Assembly: GCA_937873315.1 (NCBI GenBank)
Contig: CALMQX010000025.1
Location: 44,579-108,578 of the forward strand
Source of the DNA: an uncultured Nostocoides sp.
GTDB taxonomy: Bacteria > Actinomycetota > Actinomycetes > Actinomycetales > Dermatophilaceae
DNA length: 64,000 nucleotides
Direction: 5' to 3'
Shown here one piece after another: positions 1-9,751 of the stretch. Under the pieces are notes generated by a model, which saw only the letters and a program-made list of their open reading frames with translations, had not been told where the DNA came from and searched no databases. The number at the start of each line of letters is the position of its first letter. The first letter of the stretch is position 1. Made by a program: the position numbers and the translations under genes.

Positions 1-557
1 GGGTGTTGGGGCCGATGACGACGGTCGTGCACGCCACCCACCTCACCGATCATGACATCGAGCTCTTGGGTGAGGCCCAGGTGACTGCCTGTTTCTGTCC
101 GACGACCGAGCGCGACCTGGCCGACGGCATTGGTCCAGCCCGTGAGTTGACCGAGCATGGGGTGCGACTCTCGCTGGGGTCGGACCAGCACGCCGTGATC
201 GACCCCTTCGAGGAGGTCCGCGGTGTCGAGATGAACGAGCGCCTGCGCAGCCTGGAGCGCGGCCGCTTCGAGATCCCCGACCTGCTCGATATGGCCTGCG
301 CCCACGGATATGCCTCCCTGGGGTGGCCCGAGGGTGGCCGGCTCGTCGAGGGGCATCTCGCGGACTTCGTCACGGTTCGCCTGGACAGCGCGCGCACGGC
401 GGGCTGCGGTCCGGATCAGGTCGGGTATGCCGCGACCTCGGCCGATGTCACCGATGTCGTCATTGGCGGCGAACACCTGGTGCAGCGGGGCGTGCACCGG
501 CTGGGGGATGTCGGCGAACTCCTGCAGGAGGCACTCTCGCAGGTGCGCGCTCCATGA
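1..557 (+). CDS. hutF: Formimidoylglutamate deiminase, 3' part only
   Basis: This is the C-terminal part of an amidohydrolase-superfamily enzyme that deaminates N-formimino-L-glutamate in histidine breakdown. The gene begins before the window, and about 184 residues are visible. The HATHL segment (a metal-binding region in this superfamily), a [13 protein letters not shown] segment and the closing beta-sandwich segment ([12 protein letters not shown]) fit the HutF branch. The stop codon overlaps the start of the imidazolonepropionase gene by 4 bases, so the two are translationally coupled. The neighbour supports the assignment over guanine deaminase or other amidohydrolases. The N-terminal metal ligands cannot be checked here. 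Confidence 0.85.
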   Translation, partial: VLGPMTTVVHATHLTDHDIELLGEAQVTACFCPTTERDLADGIGPARELTEHGVRLSLGSDQHAVIDPFEEVRGVEMNERLRSLERGRFEIPDLLDMACAHGYASLGWPEGGRLVEGHLADFVTVRLDSARTAGCGPDQVGYAATSADVTDVVIGGEHLVQRGVHRLGDVGELLQEALSQVRAP

Positions 558-1735
558 GCACCCTCGTCCACGGGATCAGTCAACTCGTCACCTGCCAGGG
601 TGCTGAGCCGGCCGACGTCGGCCTGATCGCCGAGGCGGCCGTGGTCGTCCAGGACGGCCGGATTGCCTGGGTCGGTGCGGCCTCAGTGGCGCCCGAGTGC
701 GATGAGGCCATCGATCTGGGCGGTCGCGCCGTGCTGCCGGGATTCGTGGACAGCCATGCCCATCTGGTCTTCGCCGGAGATCGAGCCGGCGAGTTCACGG
801 CACGGATGACTGGTACCCCGTACGACGGTGGCGGCATTGGGGTGTCGATGGCGGCCACACGAGCAGCCACCGATGATGAACTACGGGCCCTCGTGGCCGC
901 GCGCGTGGCAGAGATGCGCGCGCAGGGCACGACGACCATCGAGATCAAGAGCGGCTATGGACTGAGCGTCCACGACGAGGAACGCGCGCTGCGCATCGCC
1001 CGCGAGTTCACCTCCGAGACCACCTTTTTGGGGGCGCATGTCGTGCCTCCCGAGATGCGCGGCGAGCGGGCGGCATACGTCGACCTGGTCACTGGGCCCA
1101 TGCTCGCGGCCTGCGCCCCGCAGGCTCGCTGGGTGGACGTCTTCTGCGAGCCCAACTCGCCCTACGCCTTCACCGAGGACGAGTCCCGCCAGGTACTCGC
1201 TGCCGGTATCGCGGCCGGCCTGCTCCCTCGGGTGCATGGCAACCAGCTGGGGCCTGGGCCGGGAATCGGACTGGCTGTCGAGATGGGCGCGGCCAGCGTC
1301 GACCACTGCACCTTCGCCAGCGACGACGACCTTGGGGCCCTGGCCGCCTCGTCCACGGTGGCTACCTTGCTGCCGGGAGTGGAGTTCTCCACCCGATCTC
1401 CCTACCCTGACGGCCGCCGCTTCCTGGCCGCTGGCGTGCGCATCGCCATCGCGTCGGACTGCAACCCCGGCACGTGCTACTCATCCTCCATGCCCTTCAT
1501 GATCGCGCTCGCCGTGCGAGAGATGGGGCTTTCACCGGCTGAGGCGGTCTGGGCGGCAACGGCTGGTGGCGCTGCGGCGTTGCGGCGCAACGACATTGGA
1601 CGGATCGCGGTGGGGGCACTGGCGCACTTTGCCGTGCTCGAGGCGCCGAGCTATGAGCATCTGGCATACCGCCCGGGGGTGCCTCTGGCCAGGTCATTGG
1701 TGCTCTCCGAGGGCGCTCTCGAGGGCGCTCGCTAG
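554..1735 (+). CDS. hutI: Imidazolonepropionase
   Basis: The enzyme hydrolyses 4-imidazolone-5-propionate to N-formimino-L-glutamate, the step before HutF in the cytoplasmic histidine pathway. The protein has 393 residues, a usual length. A metal-binding HAH lies at residues 68-70, followed by FAGDRAGEF, and substrate- and metal-binding segments such as KSGYGL, HGNQLG and SDCNPGT are visible. The ATG at 554 was chosen because it overlaps the hutF stop (ATGA) and leaves the expected N-terminal beta sheet; longer upstream extension reads as non-coding. The last codon overlaps the stop of the convergent deacetylase gene. Confidence 0.95.
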   Translation: MSTLVHGISQLVTCQGAEPADVGLIAEAAVVVQDGRIAWVGAASVAPECDEAIDLGGRAVLPGFVDSHAHLVFAGDRAGEFTARMTGTPYDGGGIGVSMAATRAATDDELRALVAARVAEMRAQGTTTIEIKSGYGLSVHDEERALRIAREFTSETTFLGAHVVPPEMRGERAAYVDLVTGPMLAACAPQARWVDVFCEPNSPYAFTEDESRQVLAAGIAAGLLPRVHGNQLGPGPGIGLAVEMGAASVDHCTFASDDDLGALAASSTVATLLPGVEFSTRSPYPDGRRFLAAGVRIAIASDCNPGTCYSSSMPFMIALAVREMGLSPAEAVWAATAGGAAALRRNDIGRIAVGALAHFAVLEAPSYEHLAYRPGVPLARSLVLSEGALEGAR

Positions 1736-2604
1736 CCGGAGCAGCCCGGCAGTGCCCGCAACTCAAAGCCTGCGGCCTGGATCGCCGGGATCAACGTGCT
1801 CACCGCGGCGACGGTGTGCGAGCGGTCGCCGCCTCCGTCGTGCATCAGGACGATGGCGCCGGGACGAAGCCCTTTCATCACGGAGCTGACGATGGCCTTG
1901 GCGCTCGGCCGCATCCAGTCGGAGGTGTCGACGGACCATAGGTAGTGGTGCAGGCCGGCTCCTTTGATCACGCGCTCGACCCGAGGGCTGGTCGATCCGT
2001 AGGGGGCCCGGAAGCAGGTCGCTGCGCCGATAACCGCCTGCGTGCGCCGAATCTCGGTGCGGATGGCGGCATTGCTCTGGCCCGTGAGTTCGGGGTGGCT
2101 CCAGGTGTGATTGCCGATGGCATTGCCCTGAGCGCGTATAGCGTCGACGATCGCGGGATACTTCGCCGCGCGCACCCCCATCACGAAGAAGGTGGCCTTC
2201 GCCTGGTTGCGGGCAAGAATGGCCAGGATCGCAGGGGTGGCGTCCGGCCGCGGCCCGTCGTCGAAGGTGAGGTAGACCACGCCACGTCGGGGCTTGGCGC
2301 GCGTGCTGGCTGGGGTCTGGGCCGTAGGCGCAGGCGCAGGCGCAGACTCTGCGTGACTCTGCTGCGAGGTGGTGGCTGCCTTGTCCGGGCCCAGGGTCGG
2401 TACCAGCAAGCGAACCGGCAGATCCCACGAGGCGGGCGTGTCGGCGTCGCCCGGAGTGACCGGGACACCGTTGGACTCTGGCCTGGTCGGCACTGATCCG
2501 GTCACGTCCGCGGTAGCGACCTCCGCCGAGGCGAGGGGCGAGCCAAGGGCGATCAGGGTCGCGAGACTCACCATGCCGGCGATCGCTCCCGATCGCATCC
2601 GCAT
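1732..2604 (-). CDS. Secreted polysaccharide deacetylase (NodB domain)
   Basis: This is a 290-residue exported carbohydrate esterase, probably acting on peptidoglycan or another N-acetylated glycan outside the membrane. Residues 1-28 look like a signal peptide ending near ASA. A Pro/Ala-rich linker follows (about 85-105, with a short APAPAP repeat encoded by repeated GCAGGC), then the NodB domain. TFDDGP at 113-118 carries the catalytic Asp and a metal-binding Asp. A later NHTWSH segment supplies the two His ligands, and RAPYGS and LMHDGG complete the fold. Its stop overlaps the hutI stop head to head. The substrate is not evident. Confidence 0.88.
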   Translation of the reverse strand: MRMRSGAIAGMVSLATLIALGSPLASAEVATADVTGSVPTRPESNGVPVTPGDADTPASWDLPVRLLVPTLGPDKAATTSQQSHAESAPAPAPTAQTPASTRAKPRRGVVYLTFDDGPRPDATPAILAILARNQAKATFFVMGVRAAKYPAIVDAIRAQGNAIGNHTWSHPELTGQSNAAIRTEIRRTQAVIGAATCFRAPYGSTSPRVERVIKGAGLHHYLWSVDTSDWMRPSAKAIVSSVMKGLRPGAIVLMHDGGGDRSHTVAAVSTLIPAIQAAGFELRALPGCSG

Positions 2605-2738
2605 CCCGTCTCCAGCCGTTTCGCTCGTCCCTGCACGTCTCGCGCGCGCAAGACACCTCCACGGTATCCCGGGCCGACCCCCACGCAGGGCAGACCCGCC
2701 GTGGGCGTGGGGCCCGCGTGGGCTAGGTCGCCGTGGGC

Positions 2739-3047
2739 CTAGGCCGGGGGTTGAGTCGCGGTGGCTTGGTCAGCCCCCGAGGCGGCGCGCAGCGCGGCTG
2801 GCGGGTGCCCCGCGGACTGCTCGTAGTAGGCGGCCGCTTTGCGGGTGGCCACGGTCTTGGCGGCAGCCGTGGTGAGGGCGGTCAAGGCGGCATAGGCGAC
2901 CGCCTGGCGAGCCGGGGCCTGCGGGTCCTTGGGGTCGACCCGGTCCTGGCCGGCGGTGCGCCAGATCAGGTCCGCGACCTTGGTGGCGAGCAGTCCGGCG
3001 AGCACCGCGGAACCGGTAGCCAGAATCTTCCAGACAGCCTTGCCCAT
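2739..3047 (-). CDS. DUF4235 family small membrane protein
   Basis: This is a 102-residue protein of the actinobacterial DUF4235 type, of unknown function. The ATG at 3047 was chosen because it directly precedes a hydrophobic helix (VWKILATGSAVLAGLLATKV) and the family's conserved DLIWR segment. An in-frame start about 35 codons further upstream is possible but would run into the TPP riboswitch on the opposite strand. A second hydrophobic helix lies near residues 45-65 and the tail is Ala/Gln-rich. The gene is divergent from the riboswitch-controlled transporter. No partner is obvious. Confidence 0.75.
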   Translation of the reverse strand: MGKAVWKILATGSAVLAGLLATKVADLIWRTAGQDRVDPKDPQAPARQAVAYAALTALTTAAAKTVATRKAAAYYEQSAGHPPAALRAASGADQATATQPPA

Positions 3048-3089
3048 GGCGTCACTGTAGACCTGCCGGGGTATCGTTGAGGAGTCCAT

Positions 3090-3178
3090 ACGACAGGGGA
3101 GCGCTTCGGCGCTGAGAGTGCGGCATCCCGCCGCAGACCCTTGAACCTGCACCGGTTAGCACCGGCGAAGGAAGTCGA
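3090..3178 (+). promoter_or_regulatory. TPP riboswitch (THI element)
   Basis: The leader carries the two hallmark sequences of the thiamine-pyrophosphate aptamer: GCTGAGAGTG at 3111-3120 and ACCCTTGAACCTG around 3137-3149, followed by a short helix (CACCGGTTAGCACCGG) and a closing GAAGGAAG. It lies 12 bases before the ATG of the YkoE-type gene at 3191. In this family TPP binding lowers expression of thiamine genes. The short distance to the start codon suggests control of translation initiation or early termination, though no separate terminator was seen. Confidence 0.95.
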
Positions 3179-3190
3179 GAGGCTTTACTG

Positions 3191-3850
3191 ATGTCCACTC
3201 TGCATTCGTCCACTCAGTCGTCCACGGTGATGGCGCGCTCGCCGCTCATGACCTGGCGCACCGTCGATATCCTCACCGCCACCATGCTGGGGGCGGCTTT
3301 CGGAATTGCCTATTGGGGCTGGGGCCAGCTCTACAACGGCCCGATCACAGCCCTCAAAATTGGCTATGCCCCGTTGATGGGGCTCTTCTCGGGCCTGTGG
3401 TTCCTCGCGGGGGTCGTCGGAGCATTGGTCGTGCGTCGACCCGGGGCCGCCCTGCTGTGCGAGGTCGTCGCCGCGCTGGTCTCCATGCTGCCGGGAACCG
3501 AGTGGGGTGCCACGGTGCTCATCTCGGGGATCCTTCAAGGCCTGGGGGTCGAGCTCGTGTTCGCGGCCTTGGGCTATCGGCGCTTTGGCCTGAGCGTGGC
3601 GCTGCTGGCGGGTGCCATGGCGGCGCCGCTGGAGTGGTTCTTCGAGACCTTCTCGCTGCCTGCCGGCGGCGGTGGTTGGTATGCCGATTGGCCGGCCGGG
3701 GACAAGCTTGCGTACCTGGCCGCACTGGTGGTCTCCGGGGCGCTGCTTGCTGGGCTGCTGGGTTGGATGCTCACCCGGGCCTTGGCTCGCGCCGGTGCCC
3801 TGTCAGCCTTCCCGGCAGGCCAGGAAGTCTTGGAGTCTCGCGCTGTCTGA
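3191..3850 (+). CDS. ykoE: ECF transporter substrate-binding membrane subunit, YkoE type (thiamine/HMP)
   Basis: This is the integral membrane S component that binds thiamine or its hydroxymethylpyrimidine precursor for an energy-coupling-factor importer. The 219 residues form about six hydrophobic helices after a short polar N terminus; the GWGQLYNGP segment and the glycine-rich second half match the YkoE family. A GAGAGG-like ribosome site sits just before the ATG, which lies directly behind the TPP riboswitch. The last codons overlap the start region of the downstream ATPase gene. The riboswitch makes a thiamine-related substrate secure; thiamine versus HMP cannot be decided from sequence. 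Confidence 0.9.
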   Translation: MSTLHSSTQSSTVMARSPLMTWRTVDILTATMLGAAFGIAYWGWGQLYNGPITALKIGYAPLMGLFSGLWFLAGVVGALVVRRPGAALLCEVVAALVSMLPGTEWGATVLISGILQGLGVELVFAALGYRRFGLSVALLAGAMAAPLEWFFETFSLPAGGGGWYADWPAGDKLAYLAALVVSGALLAGLLGWMLTRALARAGALSAFPAGQEVLESRAV

Positions 3851-5957
3851 GCTGCGCGTCGAGCACCTGAGTTGGCGTCCGTTTGGCCGCCGGGAGCCGG
3901 TGCTGCGGGATATCTCACTGACCCTCACGGCCGGCGAGCGCGTGCTGCTCGTCGGGCCCTCGGGGTCGGGCAAGTCAACGCTGCTCCGGGCCTTGGCCGG
4001 GTTGGTGGACAGCGTGGACTCGGGTGATCTCTCGGGCGTTGTCGAGCTCGACGGCCGGGCCGTGGGCTCGCGTCCGGGCGAGGTCGGTCTGGTGCTGCAG
4101 GAGCCGGGCGCGGGGGTGGTCGCCGCCACGCTCGCGCGTGATGTGGCCTTCGGACTCGAGAACGTCGGTATGCCGCGGGCGGACATGCCCGCGGTCGTCA
4201 CCCGTGCTCTGGAAGCCGTGGGCATGAGTGACCTGCCCGCAGATCGGCCGACCTCGCAACTCTCTGGCGGGCAGGCCCAGCGGTTGGCCATCGCCGGAGC
4301 GCTGGCGCTGCGCCCCGAGGTCCTCTTGCTCGATGAACCGACGGCCATGCTGGACGCCGAGAGTGCTGAGGCGATCCGGGCGGCCGTCGGCTCGGTCATG
4401 CAGCAGGGGATCACCACGGTCATCGTCGAGCATCTACTCGGTCCGTGGGTGCCGCTGGTGGACCGGGTGATCGTGCTGTCGCCGGAGGGGTGCCTGGTGG
4501 CCGACGGCCCGGTCAAGGATGTCTTGGCCGAGCAGCGAGCGTGGCTCTTGGAGTTGGGGGTGTGGGTGCCCAATGCCCCGGTGCCAGACGCTCTGGCGCC
4601 GCCGGTCGACGCGCTGCGCGAGCCGCGCGCCGGGGACATCGTCTCGGCCAGCACGCTGCACGTCGGGACGCGCGCGGTCCTGGAGCAGCCCATCGAGGCG
4701 AAGGCCGGGTCGCTCACCGCGCTCGTGGGGCCTTCGGGCGGGGGCAAATCGACCATCCTGCATGCGCTGGCCGGGTTCGTGTCGCCCACCCAGGGTGCGG
4801 TCAGTATCGCCCCGCATACCTCGGCGCCCGAGTTGGCTCGAACCCTGGCCTGGGTGCCGCAGTGGTCCAGTTCGACGGTCATCGCCACGAGCGTGCTCGA
4901 CGACGTGCTGGTGACCACACGGGCGCTGGGCGAGGAGTCGCCGCAGAGCCTGGCACGGGCCCGGGCGCTGCTCGCTGCGGTGGGCTTGACTCATCTCGAG
5001 CAGGCCGATCCGCGCACGCTGTCCGGCGGGGAACAGCGACGCCTTGCCCTGGCTGCTGCCTTGCACCACGGGCCTCCGACGCTCCTGGTCGATGAGCCCA
5101 CGATTGGTCAGGACCGGCATACCTGGGCGGCCTTGGTCGGTCTGGTCGCGGCCTACCAGGGACTCGGGGGAGCGGTAGTTGCGGCCACCCACGACCGGCA
5201 CGTCATCGACCGGGCGACCACGGTCATCGCGGTGCGCCCCCCGACGCGCTCGCCGGCCATCCGGCGGCCCTCTCTGGTCGACCGCTGCGGTCCGCTCTCC
5301 CTGCTCCTCGGAGCGCTGCTCGGCATCCCAGCCGGGGTGCTCTCCCCGCACTGGTCGACCACCGTGGGCGTCATCGGCCTGCAGCTCCTGCTACTGGTCA
5401 TCGGGCTCGGCCGGCGCACCCCGACAGCCGCGCTCCGAATCCTGCCGGGGCTGCTCGCGGCCCTCTCGGTGGGCTGGTCGACCTGGTGGCTGGCCCGTGA
5501 CGTGGATGCGGCCTGGACGGCGGCCTTGCGGGTCTTGGCGGTCGTCATTCCCGCGGCCGCGCTCATCCCCGCGATTGATCCTGATGCTCTCGGAGACCAC
5601 CTCGCCCAGCGGCTCCACCTGCCCGACCGGCCAGTGGTGGCGGTCGCGGCTGCGGTCCATCGGGTCCAGGATCTGGGGGCGATCTGGCGCGAGTTATCCC
5701 AAGCCCGCAGAGTACGTGGGCTCTCGGCGAGTTGGCGCCACCCGGTGCAGCTGGGTCGACACCTGCTGGCGCTGACCATGGGCCTGCTGATCAGAACCCT
5801 GGGGTCGGCGGCGGATCTCGCGGTCGCGATGGATGCCCGGGGATTTGCGCGCGCCTACCGTCGCTCGTGGTGGGGCACCGCCCCATGGCGTTGGGCGGAT
5901 ACCGCCCTGGTGGTCGCCTGGTCCCTGCCGGTCGCCTATGCGATCTGGGCCCGCTGA
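3795..5957 (+). CDS. ykoD: ECF transporter ATPase pair fused to the T component (YkoD-YkoC fusion)
   Basis: One polypeptide of roughly 700-720 residues carries two ABC ATPase domains and a membrane coupling domain, so it supplies the whole energy module for the YkoE subunit. The first domain has Walker [10 protein letters not shown], the signature LSGGQAQR and Walker [10 protein letters not shown]. The second has [17 protein letters not shown] and LLVDEP. The last third has several hydrophobic helices and an ARRVRG-type coupling motif typical of EcfT/YkoC. The start is unclear: there is no ATG near the domain boundary. A GTG at 3795, inside ykoE, is the closest ordinary start. A CTG at 3843, 7 bases after GGAG, is an alternative and would leave a more natural N terminus. 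Confidence 0.88.
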   Translation: MPCQPSRQARKSWSLALSELRVEHLSWRPFGRREPVLRDISLTLTAGERVLLVGPSGSGKSTLLRALAGLVDSVDSGDLSGVVELDGRAVGSRPGEVGLVLQEPGAGVVAATLARDVAFGLENVGMPRADMPAVVTRALEAVGMSDLPADRPTSQLSGGQAQRLAIAGALALRPEVLLLDEPTAMLDAESAEAIRAAVGSVMQQGITTVIVEHLLGPWVPLVDRVIVLSPEGCLVADGPVKDVLAEQRAWLLELGVWVPNAPVPDALAPPVDALREPRAGDIVSASTLHVGTRAVLEQPIEAKAGSLTALVGPSGGGKSTILHALAGFVSPTQGAVSIAPHTSAPELARTLAWVPQWSSSTVIATSVLDDVLVTTRALGEESPQSLARARALLAAVGLTHLEQADPRTLSGGEQRRLALAAALHHGPPTLLVDEPTIGQDRHTWAALVGLVAAYQGLGGAVVAATHDRHVIDRATTVIAVRPPTRSPAIRRPSLVDRCGPLSLLLGALLGIPAGVLSPHWSTTVGVIGLQLLLLVIGLGRRTPTAALRILPGLLAALSVGWSTWWLARDVDAAWTAALRVLAVVIPAAALIPAIDPDALGDHLAQRLHLPDRPVVAVAAAVHRVQDLGAIWRELSQARRVRGLSASWRHPVQLGRHLLALTMGLLIRTLGSAADLAVAMDARGFARAYRRSWWGTAPWRWADTALVVAWSLPVAYAIWAR

Positions 5958-5979
5958 GCGGGCTGCGCCCGGACGTACC

Positions 5980-7005
5980 ATGGACCCCATGCCCTCCACG
6001 AAGCGTGTCCTGCTCGCTGCCCCGCGTGGCTACTGCGCTGGCGTTGATCGGGCGGTGGTCACGGTGGAGAAGGCCCTCGAGCTGTATGGACCGCCGGTGT
6101 ACGTCCGCAAAGAGATCGTGCACAACAAGCATGTCGTCACCACCCTGGAAAAGCGCGGCGCCATCTTTGTGGACGAGACCCACGAAGTGCCCGAGGGTGC
6201 GACCGTGATCTTCTCCGCCCATGGGGTCGCACCGGTGGTCCACGAGGAGGCGCGGGCGCTGTCCTTGAAGACCATTGACGCAACCTGCCCATTGGTGACC
6301 AAGGTCCACCGGGAGGCGCTGCGCTTCGCCGATGCGGACTACGACATCCTGCTCATCGGACACGAGGGTCACGAGGAGGTCATCGGGACCTCCGGCGAGG
6401 CGCCCGAGCACATCCAACTTGTGGACGGCCCCGATGACGTCGACCGGATCACGGTGCGCGACCCAGAGAAGGTGGTCTGGCTCTCGCAGACCACGCTCTC
6501 GGTCGACGAGACCATGGAAACCGTGCGGCGACTGCGCGAGCGCTTTCCGCACCTGCAGGATCCCCCCTCCGACGACATTTGCTATGCCACGCAGAACCGT
6601 CAGTTGGCGGTTAAGCAGATGGCCCCGGAGACCGATCTGATGATCGTCGTCGGGTCACGTAACTCCTCGAACTCGGTGCGCCTCGTTGAGGTCGCGCTCG
6701 AGCATGGCTGCCGCGCAGGGCATCTCGTGGACTATGCCGACGAGATCGACCCATCGTGGCTCGATGGAGTGAGCACTGTGGGCGTGACCTCCGGCGCATC
6801 GGTGCCCGAGGTCTTGGTGCGCGGCGTGCTGGAGTACTTGGCGGAGCGCGGCTATACCGATGTCCAGCGGGTGGTCGCGGCCGAGGAGTCGCTGATGTTC
6901 TCGCTACCGACCGAGATTCGCCGGGACCTCAAGGCTGCCGGCTTCTCGGACAAGATGCGTCACGACGCATCCTTCACGGCATCCGAGGCCGGCTCGCTCC
7001 ACTGA
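5980..7005 (+). CDS. ispH: 4-hydroxy-3-methylbut-2-enyl diphosphate reductase
   Basis: IspH is the last enzyme of the MEP isoprenoid pathway, reducing HMBPP to isopentenyl and dimethylallyl diphosphate with a 4Fe-4S cluster. The protein has 341 residues from the ATG at 5980 or 338 from the ATG at 5989. The three cluster cysteines are visible in [22 protein letters not shown] and [11 protein letters not shown]. The [15 protein letters not shown] and SRNSSNS substrate-binding segments are also present. The C terminus overlaps the 3' end of the convergent rmuC gene by 46 bases. Identification is secure. Confidence 0.97.
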   Translation: MDPMPSTKRVLLAAPRGYCAGVDRAVVTVEKALELYGPPVYVRKEIVHNKHVVTTLEKRGAIFVDETHEVPEGATVIFSAHGVAPVVHEEARALSLKTIDATCPLVTKVHREALRFADADYDILLIGHEGHEEVIGTSGEAPEHIQLVDGPDDVDRITVRDPEKVVWLSQTTLSVDETMETVRRLRERFPHLQDPPSDDICYATQNRQLAVKQMAPETDLMIVVGSRNSSNSVRLVEVALEHGCRAGHLVDYADEIDPSWLDGVSTVGVTSGASVPEVLVRGVLEYLAERGYTDVQRVVAAEESLMFSLPTEIRRDLKAAGFSDKMRHDASFTASEAGSLH

Positions 7006-8153
7006 CCCTCCAGGTCCAACTCCACACGGCGATCCGGCCGTGTGACCTGCTCGATGAGTTCGTATGCCGTCAGCGGTCGCGGCACCCGGTCGGCGGTCGA
7101 GAGCTCAGGCAAGGCGGAGGACACCACCCCCAGATCCTGCATGCGCCGAGCGCTGACCAGCACGCGGGACTCCAAGGCGCCGACAAGTCCGTTGTACGCC
7201 TCGACGCTCGCGGTAAGAGAACGGCCGACCTTGGCGGTGTGCTCCCCGAGGGTGGACAGGCGGGCATAGAGATCCCGGCCCAGGGTGAGCACCTCGGCGG
7301 CATGCTCGACCACGGCGCTCTGCTGCCAGGTGAAGGCCACCGTGCGGACCAGGGCCATCAAGCCAGCTGGCCCGACAAGCACCACGCGGTCGGCGAGCGC
7401 CGCCTCGTGCAGGCCGGGCTGAGCATCGAGGGCGGCCGCCAACATGGCGTCGGTCGGCACAAAGCAGACCACCATCTCGGGGGTCACCGGGAAGGCTGTC
7501 CAGTACTCCTTGGCGGCCAAAGCCTGGACATGTCGGCGCAAGGCCACCGCATGCTCGCGCAGCAACTGGCTACGCTCGTCCTCGGGGAGGTCCTGCGCCT
7601 GGGCGGCCAAGAAGGCATCCATGGGTGCCTTGGCGTCGATGACCAGCACCTTGTCTCCGGGCAGTCGGACCAGGACATCGGGGCGCACCGCGCCATGGCG
7701 CGCGGTGGCGCTCACCTGCATGTCGAAATCACAGCGCGCCAGCATGCCGCTCAGCTCCAGCACCCGCCGCAACTGCACCTCTCCCCAGGCGCCACGCACC
7801 GTCGAGGAACGCAGCGAACCCACCAGGCTCGCCGTCGCCTGACCCAACTCCGCGGTGCCACCCTCAACCCGGGCCAAGACCGAGCGAATCGAGCCGAACT
7901 GCTCCACGCGGTCCCGCTCCAGCACCCCGACCTGACGCTCCACCCGCCCCAGTGCGTCCTTGAGCGGCGCCAACATGGCCGCACTCTGCAGGTCCTCGGA
8001 CAGCGAGATCTCCAGGTCATCAACGCGCTCGCGCAGGAGATCGCGCTCGGTCTCCAGCGCGCTCCGGCGAGCGCCGTGCACAAGCGCAGCCAACCACCAG
8101 GTAGCCGCGGCGGTCAGCACGGCCGCGAGTGCGGCATACATCCACATCTGCAT
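6960..8153 (-). CDS. rmuC: DNA recombination protein RmuC homologue
   Basis: RmuC-family proteins are membrane-anchored coiled-coil proteins with a restriction-endonuclease-like fold that limit rearrangements at inverted repeats; the exact biochemistry is not settled. The protein is about 397 residues. It has an N-terminal membrane helix, a heptad-rich coiled coil (about 30-90), then the conserved core with [31 protein letters not shown] and [11 protein letters not shown]. The ATG at 8153 places the membrane helix at the N terminus; a GTG at 8177 would add eight residues. The gene is divergent from the HIT-like gene and converges with ispH. Confidence 0.88.
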   Translation of the reverse strand: MQMWMYAALAAVLTAAATWWLAALVHGARRSALETERDLLRERVDDLEISLSEDLQSAAMLAPLKDALGRVERQVGVLERDRVEQFGSIRSVLARVEGGTAELGQATASLVGSLRSSTVRGAWGEVQLRRVLELSGMLARCDFDMQVSATARHGAVRPDVLVRLPGDKVLVIDAKAPMDAFLAAQAQDLPEDERSQLLREHAVALRRHVQALAAKEYWTAFPVTPEMVVCFVPTDAMLAAALDAQPGLHEAALADRVVLVGPAGLMALVRTVAFTWQQSAVVEHAAEVLTLGRDLYARLSTLGEHTAKVGRSLTASVEAYNGLVGALESRVLVSARRMQDLGVVSSALPELSTADRVPRPLTAYELIEQVTRPDRRVELDLEGQWSEPASDAVKDAS

Positions 8154-8208
8154 GAGCCCGACTCTGGCAGCAGCCACCGACAGTGCGGCCGAAGCTACGC
8201 TGTCGGGT

Positions 8209-8847
8209 ATGCCGCAGCCCGAGTCGATCGAGGACTTTGCCGCCCGCGTTCACGCGGCCCAGGAGGCCGGACCCGAGGGCCGGCTGCCGCTGATCGACGA
8301 CGGCTTCACCACCTGGCCGACCTTCCCATTCGACGGTGATCTTCGAGTCCGCGAGGTCATGGCGCTCGCCGACGAGGAGCCCCGATTCGGCGAGGACCCG
8401 GCCACCTGTTGGTGCGCTCCGGGAGCCGAAATGCGGCCGGGCGCGGACCGGTGGCCGGTGGTGTGGCGCGATGAGCATTGGCACATCAAGGCGGCTCCAC
8501 CCTCGGGTGCCCCCTGCGTCCTCATCCTGGAACCGCTCGAGCACGCCGACCTGAGTGCGTTGTCCCCGCAGCGGGCGGCCGAGTTTGGCCAGATCAGCGT
8601 CGCCCTCAGCGCTTCGGTCGAGGCGCTGCCCAGCGTTGGCCGGTGTCACATCGGCCGGTGGGGCGACGGGGGTGCACATGCCCATGTGTGGTTCATCGCG
8701 CGGCCTGCGCGGATGCCCCAAACCCGGGGGACGTTCATGGCGCTCTGGGATGACTACTTCCCGCCAGTTCCGGTCGCCGTTCGCGACGCGAATGCCGCCG
8801 CGGCCATCCGCGGTCTCGTGGCGGCATACGGAGGTCACGCGCTATGA
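8209..8847 (+). CDS. HIT-superfamily-like protein, unknown substrate
   Basis: This 212-residue cytoplasmic protein is probably related to the HIT/GalT nucleotide hydrolase-transferase fold. The region GRCHIGRWGDGGAHAHVWF contains closely spaced histidines (HAHVWF) that resemble a HIT triad but do not match the textbook HxHxH spacing exactly. An N-terminal CWCAPG segment may bind metal or be structural. The ATG at 8209 is used, since sequence upstream reads as the rmuC promoter side. The stop overlaps the Nudix gene start (ATGA), suggesting a joint role in nucleotide clean-up. The family call is moderate and the substrate is not recognised. Confidence 0.6.
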   Translation: MPQPESIEDFAARVHAAQEAGPEGRLPLIDDGFTTWPTFPFDGDLRVREVMALADEEPRFGEDPATCWCAPGAEMRPGADRWPVVWRDEHWHIKAAPPSGAPCVLILEPLEHADLSALSPQRAAEFGQISVALSASVEALPSVGRCHIGRWGDGGAHAHVWFIARPARMPQTRGTFMALWDDYFPPVPVAVRDANAAAAIRGLVAAYGGHAL

Positions 8848-9365
8848 GTGCGGAGCGCGGGCAGCGTCCCGACGTCAGCACGGACCAGGGGCGGCTGGAT
8901 TTCATCAAGATCCTCAACACTCGGCTACCCAAGAAGCGCACCATTGCCCAGGGCATGCTGCGCAATGAGCACGGTGACCTGCTCCTGTGTCAGCTGACCT
9001 ACAAGCGCGAGTGGGATCTGCCGGGGGGAGTGGTCGACCCTGACGAGTCCCCGGCGACCTGTGTCCAGCGGGAGGTGCGCGAGGAGCTCGGGATCGAGGT
9101 CACCGTCGGCGCCCTGCTGGCGGTCAACTGGCTGCCGCCCTGGCGAGGTTGGGATGACGCGGTGCTCTTCCTCTACGACCTCGGCTCGATTCGTGTGGAT
9201 GAGCTGAACCCCGAGCGCTTCCTGCGACGGGAGATCGCGGGCGTGCATTGGCGGTCCGTGGCCGAAATCGCCGCCCACGTGGCGCCCTATGCCGCGCGGA
9301 TGGTGCAGGTGGCGGCGGATGCCCAGGAGACGCTCTACCTGGAGAACAGCGAGCCTCGCCGCTAG
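8844..9365 (+). CDS. Nudix hydrolase
   Basis: This 173-residue protein hydrolyses a nucleoside-diphosphate-linked compound, by family. The complete Nudix box is present: GGVVDPDE followed by REVREELG, with the metal-binding glutamates in REVREELG. N-terminal residues 20-40 (RLPKKRTIAQGMLRNE) lead into the beta core. The substrate cannot be read from the sequence. The gene is coupled by a 4-base overlap to the preceding HIT-like gene and is followed by a small membrane protein gene. Confidence 0.9.
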   Translation: MSAERGQRPDVSTDQGRLDFIKILNTRLPKKRTIAQGMLRNEHGDLLLCQLTYKREWDLPGGVVDPDESPATCVQREVREELGIEVTVGALLAVNWLPPWRGWDDAVLFLYDLGSIRVDELNPERFLRREIAGVHWRSVAEIAAHVAPYAARMVQVAADAQETLYLENSEPRR

Positions 9366-9403
9366 CGCCTCGTCGGCGCGGCCGCGCTGGATACACTTCG
9401 CCG

Positions 9404-9712
9404 GTGCACGGAGAACTCAAGGACTACCGCCAGCCGATGGTGACCTCCATCGGTATCCTCCTCGGCTTCCTGCTGAACTTCCTCGCGGGCTGGGGGATTC
9501 GCAGCGGACAAGCGATCGAGGACGGCACGGACGCGCTGATCCTGGGGTGCGTCCTGGCAGCGGTGCTGCTGATGACGCTGGCGCTGTACCGGATCCTCAA
9601 CGCCGACCTGGGTGATGCCGACCCGGCGCCGTATTACCGCACCACACTGCGGATCTACATCTCGGCCATCGTCCTGGCGTTCACCAGCCTGCCCATCGCC
9701 ATCTTGCTCTGA
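9404..9712 (+). CDS. Small three-helix membrane protein, unknown
   Basis: This 102-residue protein has three hydrophobic segments (about residues 12-30, 42-62 and 83-102), so it is an inner-membrane protein. The GTG at 9404 was chosen because it follows the Nudix stop by about 40 bases and gives a short polar N terminus before the first helix; an internal ATG 11 codons later is possible. No family is recognised. The neighbours (Nudix upstream, ychF downstream) do not indicate a function. Confidence 0.65.
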   Translation: MHGELKDYRQPMVTSIGILLGFLLNFLAGWGIRSGQAIEDGTDALILGCVLAAVLLMTLALYRILNADLGDADPAPYYRTTLRIYISAIVLAFTSLPIAILL

Positions 9713-9751
9713 GCGCCAGGGGTGCTGCTCCGCGGCTAGACTCTTGCCCTT

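Noticed and set aside
6756..8339. A 527-codon plus-strand frame across the ispH end and rmuC
   Set aside because: It lies opposite rmuC, which has clear family motifs, and has no recognisable domain itself.
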